38,735 nt of DNA from Bacteroidota bacterium. GTDB taxonomy: Bacteria > Bacteroidota > Bacteroidia > JABEUT01. The notes under the pieces are model-generated. The model worked only from the letters and a program-made list of their open reading frames with translations, made no database searches and was not told the origin of the DNA. The stretch covers positions 1 to 38,735 of the forward strand of contig JABDGY010000018.1 of the NCBI GenBank assembly GCA_013285805.1. The letters are read 5' to 3'. Made by a program: the position numbers and the translations under genes. Shown here piece by piece: positions 26,268 to 34,569 of this stretch (position 1 is its first letter; each line of letters opens with the position of its first letter).

Positions 26268-28295
26268 ATGAATAAAAAAGGCAATAAATACAGATTAAAT
26301 CAACCTCCTGCAAAGGCAAAGGTTACCAATGTGTCAAAACCTTTGAAGGAAGATACAGGGGCTACCGTAAACCTTAAGTGGGGGTTAATGATTGCCATAG
26401 CTGTAATTACCTTCTTATGCTACAATTATACCCTGAAAAACGAGTTCTCAAATTGGGATGACCAGCTTTATGTGCAGGATAACCCCTATGTAAAGGACCT
26501 TACCTGGCCGAACATGAAGATGATATTGCTCCACAATATCACCAATAACTATTACCACCCCATTACCATGCTCACCATAGCAATGAATTACCATTTTGCT
26601 AAAATGAGCCCGGAATTTTATTACTTCACCAATGTATTTATGCATGTGCTGAATACAGGCCTTGTGTTTCTTCTGCTGTTTATGATTTTGGAAGCCATGG
26701 AACAAAAAGGATATCCCTACATAAAAGGTAAATACTGGTTGGCGGCAATAGGGGGGCTGTTATATGGTATTCACCCCATGCATGTGGAATCGGTATCGTG
26801 GCTGGCAGAAAGGAAAGATGTGATGTATGGTTTCTTTTATTTCCTTGGTTTAATGGCGTATATAAAATATACTAAGGAAGAGGACTTGAAGTGGCTGCTA
26901 TATACAGCCGTTTTATTTGGCTGTTCACTTTTATCGAAACCATTGGCAGTTGTATTCCCGCTTTCCTTATTTGCTTTCGATATATTATTGAAAAGGAACA
27001 ATGTAAAAAGGATATTGATTGAAAAAGCTCCTTTGCTTTTAATATCGCTTGCAGCCGGTATATGGGCAGTGCAGGCGCAGAAAGCGGCTGGTTCCTTGTC
27101 GGGTGTTAGCGCTATGAATTTATGGCAACGGACAATGTTCGCGGGATACGGATTCTCAATGTATATAGTTAAAGCATTTTTACCATTCAATCTTTGTAAT
27201 TATTACCCTTATCCTGAAGATTTTAATAATGCGCTTCCGGGATACTTTTATATTTTGCCATTGGTAGCCATTGCTCTTGTTGCGGTGCCTGTCTATATCT
27301 CGTACCGTGCGGGCGAAAATTATTTTCGTGTAACCCTTTTCGGGCTGGGCTTTTTCGTTATTAACCTGATGTTCGTACTCCAGTTTATTTCATCGGGCCC
27401 GGCAATTATGGCCGACAGGTACACATATATAGCTTACTTCGGGCTGTTTATGCTGGTAATATATTATGGAAATCTTTTAGTTACAAAGTCACCTTCTTTT
27501 AAAATACCCTTGCAGGTGTTATCTGTCGGTTTCTTAGTAATGCTTTCTGTATTGTGTTATGGCCGGACCAAAGTATGGCATAATTCAAAAATATTGTGGG
27601 AAGATGCAATAAGGCAGTATCCGCACCGTATCTCTGATGCTTACAATAATCTTGGTTCCTATTACCAGAAGAATAACAATTTAGATTCGGCCCTGGTGGA
27701 TTTTACTGAAGCCATCAGGCTCAGGCCCGATTTTCCCCAACCGCATATTAACCGGTCGGATATATACAGAGTAAAAGGCCAGTACAACCTGGCTATTACT
27801 GATTGTGATTCGGCTATTAATGAAGATAAAAGCTACGTAGAGGCATATATGAACAGGGGAATTGCTGAATGCTTTGTGGGGAAATTTGATAATGCGCTGA
27901 AAGACTTTTCCTTTGTAATTTCGCATCAGCCGAATAATTCAACTGTATATTGCAATAGGGGTAATTTATATGATATGAGAGGTAAAACAGATTCAGCATT
28001 TGATGATTACAATAAGGCCATAAGCCTTGATGATAGTTATGCTGACGCCTATTTCAGCCGTGGGCGGACCTATTTGAAAATGGGAAAAGACAAAGAAGCA
28101 ATAAGTGATTTGAACAAAGCAATTGATTTGAAAACAACCTCCAATGGAGTATATCTTTTCCGTTCGCAGGCATATAAAGATTTAGGCGATTATAATGCTG
28201 CCTTAAAAGATGCTATAACTGCGGACCAGCTTGGAATGCAGGTGAACAAAGATTATATGAGTGAACTGCAACGACTTGCAAATAGTAAAAAATGA
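26268..28295 (+). CDS. TMTC-like multi-TM GT-C-type protein with C-terminal TPRs, copy 1
   Basis: FSNWDDQLYV, GIHPMHVESVSWLAERKDVMYGFFYFLGL, SKPLAVVFPLSLFAFD, SSGPAIMADRYTYIAYFGL, followed by about six TPRs. Confidence 0.88.
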   Translation: MNKKGNKYRLNQPPAKAKVTNVSKPLKEDTGATVNLKWGLMIAIAVITFLCYNYTLKNEFSNWDDQLYVQDNPYVKDLTWPNMKMILLHNITNNYYHPITMLTIAMNYHFAKMSPEFYYFTNVFMHVLNTGLVFLLLFMILEAMEQKGYPYIKGKYWLAAIGGLLYGIHPMHVESVSWLAERKDVMYGFFYFLGLMAYIKYTKEEDLKWLLYTAVLFGCSLLSKPLAVVFPLSLFAFDILLKRNNVKRILIEKAPLLLISLAAGIWAVQAQKAAGSLSGVSAMNLWQRTMFAGYGFSMYIVKAFLPFNLCNYYPYPEDFNNALPGYFYILPLVAIALVAVPVYISYRAGENYFRVTLFGLGFFVINLMFVLQFISSGPAIMADRYTYIAYFGLFMLVIYYGNLLVTKSPSFKIPLQVLSVGFLVMLSVLCYGRTKVWHNSKILWEDAIRQYPHRISDAYNNLGSYYQKNNNLDSALVDFTEAIRLRPDFPQPHINRSDIYRVKGQYNLAITDCDSAINEDKSYVEAYMNRGIAECFVGKFDNALKDFSFVISHQPNNSTVYCNRGNLYDMRGKTDSAFDDYNKAISLDDSYADAYFSRGRTYLKMGKDKEAISDLNKAIDLKTTSNGVYLFRSQAYKDLGDYNAALKDAITADQLGMQVNKDYMSELQRLANSKK

Positions 28296-30553
28296 GTAAA
28301 AAGAGCCAGAAATACAGGTTACAGCAACCCAAGCCGCAAGCAAAGGGCCAGGTTAAACAAGATAAACCCAAGGCTAAAACTCAACGGTTTGTAAACGAAA
28401 TTGAAGCCGAAACGGGTACTCCTCCTTGGCTTAAATGGGCTTTGGTTATTGGTGTTGCTGTTATAACTTTCTGGTGTTACCGCTATACACTGCAAAACCA
28501 GTTTACTAACTGGGACGATGGGCTGTATGTAGAAGCAAACCCCTATGTAAAGAACCTGACCAAGGAGAATATGAAGATGATACTGTTCCATAATATTACG
28601 AACAACTATTATCACCCTATTACAATGCTAACCATTGCATGGAACTATCACGTTGGTAAAATGGCGCCTTTTATATATTACTTCACCAATGTATCTGTTC
28701 ATGTACTGAATACTATAGTAATGTTCTTTCTTGTACTTCTGCTTTTGGAAGCGATGATGGCGAGGGGGTACGAAAGAATAGAAGGCAAATATTGGCTGGC
28801 AGCAGCCGGCGCACTTTTTTACGGGGTGCACCCCATGCATGTTGAGTCTGTTTCATGGCTGGCAGAAAGGAAGGATGTAATGTATGCCCTCTTTTATTTT
28901 CTGGGGCTTATAGCGTATATAAAATATGCCAATGATAAGACGTTTAAGTGGGCCGTGTTGGTTATACTTTGTTACGGATGTTCCATGTTATCAAAGCCAT
29001 TGGCGGTGGTGTTTCCGTTTTCGTTAATAGCATTTGATGTGCTGTTGAAAAGAGACAAGGAAAATCCGGAACTTAAAAAAGATATTATTGCGTTTGTAAT
29101 ACTACTGGCAAGTTCTTTTATTGTAATGATGCTGGTAGTAAAACTGAATTTGATACGGGTACTTTCAGTTGACGTGATTGTACTAGGCGCGTTGCTGGCG
29201 GCATGGATTTTCACCATACGGTATTACAGAACAAAAAGTATTTCTACTGCATTGCTCGAGAAATTTCCATTCTTTCTTTTATCACTGGCAGGTGGTATAT
29301 GGGCATGGCAGGCGCAGAAAGCCAGCGGCGCTGTAGCTTCATTCGGGTCCATCAGTATTTTGCGAAGGGCTATTTACGCCAGTTACGGACTAACAATGTA
29401 TGTGGTAAAAGCATTTATACCCAGTCACCTCTGTTCCTATTATCCATACCTGTTGCGCGACCCTGCCAAGGCCCCGATTCCTTACATATATTATATGCTT
29501 CCGTTAGTTGCAGTTGCCATAATTACTGTGCCGATAGGGCTAGTCTGGTTTTTTGCAAAAAAATATTTGCGGGTGGCGCTTTTTGGTATGGGATTTTTCT
29601 TTTTCAATGTAATGTTTGTATTGCAGTTTGTCTCCTCGGGCCCAGCAATTATGGCTGACAGGTATACCTACGTAGCATATTTCGGAATATTTTTTACTGT
29701 AGTTTATCTTGCAGGAGTGGTTATAGCTAGAAAGCCATCGGCAAAAGTGACTGTGGCCGGTATATTAGCGGTATACCTTGCTGTGTTTTCTTACCTGTGT
29801 TACGAGCGCACCTATGCGTGGCACGATACCCGCACATTGTGGCAAGATGTAATTGAAAAATATCCGGGCAGGGTACAGACCTCTTACAAAAACCTGGGTA
29901 ATTACTATGCCGACCTTGGCCCCAAGGACCCCAGGAATTATGATAGCGCTTACACAAATTATGCCATAATGGTGAAAGACTCCCTGGCCGATGCTGGCAC
30001 CTTCAGCAACCTGGCTAATATTTATGGAATAAGAAAGCAATGGGATAAATCGCTGGAGGCGTATGGCCAGGCGTTAAAGCTCGATAGTACAAGTATTGAT
30101 GCCCACCTTGACAGGGCCATTACATTATCGATGATGAAAAGATACGATGAAGCCATGAAGGATTATAGTTTCGCTTATAGAGCAGATCCTAAATCGGAAA
30201 AAGTACTGGAGAATATGGCAAGTACGTATGAAAACACGGGTATGCACGATAAAGCCATAGTGTACTTTAATAAGCTTATAGATATAAATCCAGATGACCC
30301 GAGTTTTTATAACCAGCGCGGAGCTTCGGAATTTAATATGGGGAATTATAAAGCAGCCCTTGATGACTTTTTAAAGTCGAACACACTGGGGCCTAACAAT
30401 GGGCAATGCCTGTATAATCTTGCTGTAACCTATGAACACCTGAAAGATTACCCCAATGCGCTTAAATATGTGCAACTGGCGCAGCAGGTAAAATTCAGTG
30501 TGTCGGCCGATTACATTAAGAACCTTCAACAGGAAGCCAACTCCAAAAAGTAA
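28292..30553 (+). CDS. TMTC-like multi-TM GT-C-type protein with C-terminal TPRs, copy 2
   Basis: Close paralog of the previous gene (FTNWDDGLYV...GVHPMHVESVSWLAERKDVMYALFYFLGL), overlapping it by 4 nt; extra hydrophobic insertion. Confidence 0.88.
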   Translation: MSKKSQKYRLQQPKPQAKGQVKQDKPKAKTQRFVNEIEAETGTPPWLKWALVIGVAVITFWCYRYTLQNQFTNWDDGLYVEANPYVKNLTKENMKMILFHNITNNYYHPITMLTIAWNYHVGKMAPFIYYFTNVSVHVLNTIVMFFLVLLLLEAMMARGYERIEGKYWLAAAGALFYGVHPMHVESVSWLAERKDVMYALFYFLGLIAYIKYANDKTFKWAVLVILCYGCSMLSKPLAVVFPFSLIAFDVLLKRDKENPELKKDIIAFVILLASSFIVMMLVVKLNLIRVLSVDVIVLGALLAAWIFTIRYYRTKSISTALLEKFPFFLLSLAGGIWAWQAQKASGAVASFGSISILRRAIYASYGLTMYVVKAFIPSHLCSYYPYLLRDPAKAPIPYIYYMLPLVAVAIITVPIGLVWFFAKKYLRVALFGMGFFFFNVMFVLQFVSSGPAIMADRYTYVAYFGIFFTVVYLAGVVIARKPSAKVTVAGILAVYLAVFSYLCYERTYAWHDTRTLWQDVIEKYPGRVQTSYKNLGNYYADLGPKDPRNYDSAYTNYAIMVKDSLADAGTFSNLANIYGIRKQWDKSLEAYGQALKLDSTSIDAHLDRAITLSMMKRYDEAMKDYSFAYRADPKSEKVLENMASTYENTGMHDKAIVYFNKLIDINPDDPSFYNQRGASEFNMGNYKAALDDFLKSNTLGPNNGQCLYNLAVTYEHLKDYPNALKYVQLAQQVKFSVSADYIKNLQQEANSKK

Positions 30554-30556
30554 GGC

Positions 30557-31114
30557 ATGAAAGAAGAGTTAAGGAAAAGCCTTCATGAACTGCGAAAAGG
30601 CGGGGTTATTCTATATCCAACCGATACAATATGGGGATTAGGATGCGATGCTACCAATGAAGAGGCGGTAAAGAAAATATTCAGTATAAAGCACAGGCCC
30701 GGCACTAAAAGCATGATAATACTTGTTGCTGAACCTATGCAGGTGAAGTTTTATGCCGATGCACCTGAAGTTGCTTTAGATTTAATGGAATATGCTGAAC
30801 AGCCGCTTACACTTATTCTGCCAAAAGCAAAAGGAGTAGCTAAATCGCTTATTTCAGATGATGGCACAATTGGCATTAGAGTGGTGAAAGATGAATTTTG
30901 CAGGCAGATTATTCATGCCATGCACAAACCACTTGTATCTACTTCGGCTAATATAAGCGGGGAGCCTGCACCGGCCAATTTCTCTGAAATAAGTGAGGAG
31001 ATTAAAAACAAAGTTGATTATGTGGTAAATTTGAGGCAGCATGAGACGCACAAAAGCGTTCCATCGCGGATTATGAAGATAGATATGGACGGCAGAATAG
31101 AAGTAATACGTTAA
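30557..31114 (+). CDS. L-threonylcarbamoyladenylate synthase (Sua5/YciO/YrdC family)
   Basis: GGVILYPTDTIWGLGCDATNEEAVKKIFSIKHRPGTKSMIILV...PLVSTSANISGEPAP. Confidence 0.95.
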   Translation: MKEELRKSLHELRKGGVILYPTDTIWGLGCDATNEEAVKKIFSIKHRPGTKSMIILVAEPMQVKFYADAPEVALDLMEYAEQPLTLILPKAKGVAKSLISDDGTIGIRVVKDEFCRQIIHAMHKPLVSTSANISGEPAPANFSEISEEIKNKVDYVVNLRQHETHKSVPSRIMKIDMDGRIEVIR

Positions 31115-32556
31115 TGGCTACGGAACAAAATACAAAACAGGTTTTTATGCCCGAGGCGCTTACGCACCCCGTTTTTAAGGTGGTGGCTGAAGTGGCCGAT
31201 GAAATGGGTGTGAAGGCTTATGCAGTTGGTGGCTTTGTACGCGATTTTATTTTATACAGGCCATGCAAAGACATTGATATAGTGGTTGTCGGCAAGGGTA
31301 TTGAGGTGGCATTAAACGTTGCAGCCAAACTGGGGGACAGGAAAGTAAATGTTTACAAAACCTTTGGTACTGCCCAGGTTGTTTACGAGGACTATGATAT
31401 TGAATTTGTGGGCGCCAGGAAGGAATCATATAATCGCGAATCGCGGAAACCTGTTGTGGAAGATGGTACGCTGGAAGACGACCAGAAGCGCAGAGATTTT
31501 ACGATTAATGCGCTCGCCATTAGTTTGAATAAAGAAAATTATGGCCTGCTGCTCGACCCTTTTGGAGGTATGCAGGATATAGAGGATAAGATTATCCGTA
31601 CCCCTCTCGACCCTGATATCACCTATAGTGATGACCCTTTACGGATGATGAGAGCTATACGTTTTGCATCGCAATTAGATTTTCAGATTGAGGCTAAGTC
31701 ATTTGAATCAATAATTCGTAATAAAGAAAGGATAGAAATAATTTCGAAAGAAAGAATAGCGGAGGAACTGAATAAGATAATCCTTTCTGATATCCCTTCT
31801 ATTGGTTTTAGTTTGCTGTTCGACTGCGGATTACTGCATCTTATTTTTCCGGAAATGGTAAAACTACAGGGTGTCGAGACCATTAATGGTATGAGCCATA
31901 AAGATAATTTCTACCATACATTGCAGGTACTCGATAATCTTGCTTTGCGCAGCAAGGACCTTTGGCTGCGATGGGCCGCTGTGTTGCACGATATTGCCAA
32001 ACCCGCTACAAAACGGTTTGATACTAAAGTGGGATGGACTTTTCACGGACATGAAGATAAAGGTGCGCGAATGGTCCCGAAAATATTTGCGGAGTTGAAG
32101 TTACCGTTAAATGAAAAAATGAGGTATGTGCAGAAAATGGTACAACTTCACTTGCGCCCTATTGTGCTTGCACAGGAAACTGTTACCGATTCAGCAATAA
32201 GGCGGTTACTGGTAGATGCGGGAGATGATATTGATGACCTGATGTTGCTGTGCCAGGCCGATGTTACTACCAAGGATTGGAATAAACAGAAGAAATACCT
32301 GAAAAACTTTGAGTTAGTAAAGCAGAAGCTTAAGGAAGTGGAGGAGAAAGACAGCCTGCGTAATTGGCAACCACCTATTACAGGACAGGATATTATGGAA
32401 TGTTTTGGAATTGGCCCATCACTTCAGGTAGGTATAATTAAAGATGCCATTCGCGAAGCTATACTGGAAGGAATAATACCCAACCAGCGTGAGGCTGCCT
32501 ATGGCTTTATGCTTGAAAGAGGCAAAGAAATGGGACTTAACCCCAAGCAAAAATAG
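31114..32556 (+). CDS. CCA tRNA nucleotidyltransferase / poly(A) polymerase family with HD domain
   Basis: AYAVGGFVRDFIL, DIDIVVVG, RRDFTINALA, DPLRMMRAIRFASQL, and HD motif (AAVLHDIAKPAT). ATG overlaps the preceding TAA. Confidence 0.94.
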   Translation: MATEQNTKQVFMPEALTHPVFKVVAEVADEMGVKAYAVGGFVRDFILYRPCKDIDIVVVGKGIEVALNVAAKLGDRKVNVYKTFGTAQVVYEDYDIEFVGARKESYNRESRKPVVEDGTLEDDQKRRDFTINALAISLNKENYGLLLDPFGGMQDIEDKIIRTPLDPDITYSDDPLRMMRAIRFASQLDFQIEAKSFESIIRNKERIEIISKERIAEELNKIILSDIPSIGFSLLFDCGLLHLIFPEMVKLQGVETINGMSHKDNFYHTLQVLDNLALRSKDLWLRWAAVLHDIAKPATKRFDTKVGWTFHGHEDKGARMVPKIFAELKLPLNEKMRYVQKMVQLHLRPIVLAQETVTDSAIRRLLVDAGDDIDDLMLLCQADVTTKDWNKQKKYLKNFELVKQKLKEVEEKDSLRNWQPPITGQDIMECFGIGPSLQVGIIKDAIREAILEGIIPNQREAAYGFMLERGKEMGLNPKQK

Positions 32557-32672
32557 CTGTCTCCGTTCACCGACTTTTTCCGCCATTTACCGATATTTTA
32601 TATGCCGATTACCTATTTGCTATAACCATCCGGTTAGAGTAATATTAGTTTTGAATCGTAATTAATGGTAAT

Positions 32673-33104
32673 ATGAAAGAAGTAAGAACAGAAATAAATA
32701 TTAATGCCCCGGCCGAAAAAGTATGGCGCATACTCACAAGTTTTAAAGATTATCCCAACTGGAACCCGTTTTTAAGATGGCTGGATGGTAATGTGGCTGT
32801 AGGTAACAAAATAGCCGTACGTATCGCGCCTCCGGGTTCAAATGCTATGACATTTAAACCAACTGTGCTGGAATATACTGCCAACAAAAAGTTTCGCTGG
32901 TTAGGCCATTTGCTTTTTCCCGGATTATTTGACGGGGAACATATTTTCGAGCTTACCAATAATGGCAATGGCACAACTACATTAGTGCAGCGTGAGCAAT
33001 TTAAAGGTATACTGGTTCCTCTGTTCAATAGTATGCTGGAAGTGAATACAAGAGAGGGGTTTGAAGCTATGAATTTTAAGTTGAAAGAGAGAGCAGAGAA
33101 GTAA
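32673..33104 (+). CDS. SRPBCC (START/polyketide cyclase-like) domain protein
   Basis: EININAPAEKVWRILTSFKDYPNWNPFLRWLDG...GEHIFELTNNGNGTTTLVQREQFKGIL. Confidence 0.9.
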   Translation: MKEVRTEININAPAEKVWRILTSFKDYPNWNPFLRWLDGNVAVGNKIAVRIAPPGSNAMTFKPTVLEYTANKKFRWLGHLLFPGLFDGEHIFELTNNGNGTTTLVQREQFKGILVPLFNSMLEVNTREGFEAMNFKLKERAEK

Positions 33105-33131
33105 AAAAGGGAGGCATTTGCCTCCCTTTTT
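33103..33131. terminator. Bidirectional terminator
   Basis: AAAAAAGGGAGGCA-TT-TGCCTCCCTTTTT between convergent genes. Confidence 0.9.
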
Positions 33132-33149
33132 CTTAGCGTTCTTCACGCT

Positions 33150-33401
33150 TTATTTACCGGCATGGCAATCTTTCGATTGGCATTTTTCATGCGCGCATTT
33201 GTCCTTATCGCAGACGCCTTTTGTGCAGCAGCTTTTGTCGCATTTACATTTGGCAGTGCAGGCACTGCAGCATGTGCCGCTTTGTGCACCATTGTCTTTT
33301 GAACCGGTTTGTGCAAGGGCAGCCAATGCTATGAGCATGGCTGAACCTGCTATTACAAGTTTACGTTTCATAATATTAAATTTTAAACAAAAATATTTCA
33401 A
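33150..33401 (-). CDS. Small secreted Cys-rich protein, metallothionein-like (likely start at 33371)
   Basis: MKRKLVIAGSAMLIALAALAQ signal peptide, then ~42 aa with 11 Cys and 2 His (TCCSACTAKCKCDKSCCTKGVCDKDKCAHEKCQSKDCHAGK). Confidence 0.75.
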   Translation of the reverse strand: MKYFCLKFNIMKRKLVIAGSAMLIALAALAQTGSKDNGAQSGTCCSACTAKCKCDKSCCTKGVCDKDKCAHEKCQSKDCHAGK

Positions 33402-33424
33402 TTAGAATCAACCGCGGATTTTTG

Positions 33425-33471
33425 TCCGCCAACTGGCGGATGAACTCCGTTTAGGATAAAACTTATCCTAA
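33425..33471. promoter_or_regulatory. Two consecutive inverted repeats in the gap between Cys-rich genes
   Basis: TCCGCC-AACT-GGCGGA (33425-33440) and perfect 9-bp TTAGGATAA-AAC-TTATCCTAA (33451-33471). Confidence 0.6.
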
Positions 33472-33831
33472 AAGACAAGCAGTATTCTCAGGCGGTTGCC
33501 AGCACTCACATACAAATTGCGATGCAAGGGGTTGGTTGTATATATGCTCGACTTCTTTAACCTGGCTTAATGCGGCTGGGCTTGTAATAATTTTTGAAAC
33601 TACAAATCCGCCACCTCCGCCACAAAAAGGGCAATAAAAAGGTGCAGGGCAATTGCTTTTTGGCTTTGCAGGAGGGGTTTTACATTCTTTATGGCAGCAA
33701 TTCATTTTACAGGTTGCTTCTGTATGACAGCTGCCCTTCATTTGATACATTGCGGGCTGAAACATAAAGAAAGAAAAACAAGTAAGTAATATCAGTGCAA
33801 CACTTTTCATGTAACGAAGGTAAGCTACCAT
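33463..33831 (-). CDS. Small secreted Cys-rich hypothetical protein (likely start at 33810)
   Basis: Signal-peptide-like MKSVALILLTCFSFFMFQPA, then CHTEATCKMNCCHKEC, FYCPFCGGGGG, FVCECW. Confidence 0.65.
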   Translation of the reverse strand: MVAYLRYMKSVALILLTCFSFFMFQPAMYQMKGSCHTEATCKMNCCHKECKTPPAKPKSNCPAPFYCPFCGGGGGFVVSKIITSPAALSQVKEVEHIYNQPLASQFVCECWQPPENTACLLG

Positions 33832-33986
33832 TTACCTATTCAGGGAAAGATTAACAGATTTTAACAATATCAAATATATAGCTGTATATAACAATGAAAA
33901 GATGGTTTTATGGTGGTATTTTCCATAATTCCACTAAGGACGAAAAATTATTTATATTAGCAGAAACCTTTTAAACCCTTAATACA

Positions 33987-34496
33987 ATGAAAAAGATCAA
34001 ATTACTAATGGTGGTAGCTATTTCGGCCGTATGCTTAAACTCATGCTCGAAAGGAGACACCGGCCCTGCAGGCCCTACAGGAGCAACAGGTAATGCTAAT
34101 GTGGCCATTGGAAACTTTATCGTGCCCGCTTCCGACTGGGTAGTTGACGGTTCTGATGCCTACCAGATTGACTGTACTGTAAATATCACTTCAGGGCCCG
34201 ACCTGACTAGCGGCGCTTGTATGGCTTATGTTAGCGCAGATGATGTGAATTGGACTGCTTTACCTTATTCTTATGAATCAGGAGGGGTGCAATACAGTTG
34301 GAATTATACTTTCAACAGTACTTCATTAATAATGTATATTCAGAACACTACGCCTTTCAGTACAACAGTGCCTGGCGCCTATGCAACTACCTACCTGAAA
34401 TTAGTAGTTATTCCTCCAGCAGTTATGAAACAACATCCTAATGTTGATTGGAAAAATTATAATACCGTTCAGGCTATAATGAAATCTAATAAATAA
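33987..34496 (+). CDS. Small lipoprotein with short collagen-like stalk
   Basis: MKKIKLLMVVAISAVCLNSCSKGDTGPAGPTGATGNANV: lipobox followed directly by Gly-X-Y. Confidence 0.82.
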   Translation: MKKIKLLMVVAISAVCLNSCSKGDTGPAGPTGATGNANVAIGNFIVPASDWVVDGSDAYQIDCTVNITSGPDLTSGACMAYVSADDVNWTALPYSYESGGVQYSWNYTFNSTSLIMYIQNTTPFSTTVPGAYATTYLKLVVIPPAVMKQHPNVDWKNYNTVQAIMKSNK

Positions 34497-34518
34497 GGGA
34501 GTTTCATTAATTTAATTG

Positions 34519-34549
34519 AAAAGCCCGGGGTTTACTTCCGGGCTTTTTT
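34519..34549 (+). terminator. Rho-independent terminator between convergent genes
   Basis: AAAAGCCCGG...CCGGGCTTTTTT. Confidence 0.85.
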
Positions 34550-34569
34550 GATTAGGTAAATTTCCTCTT

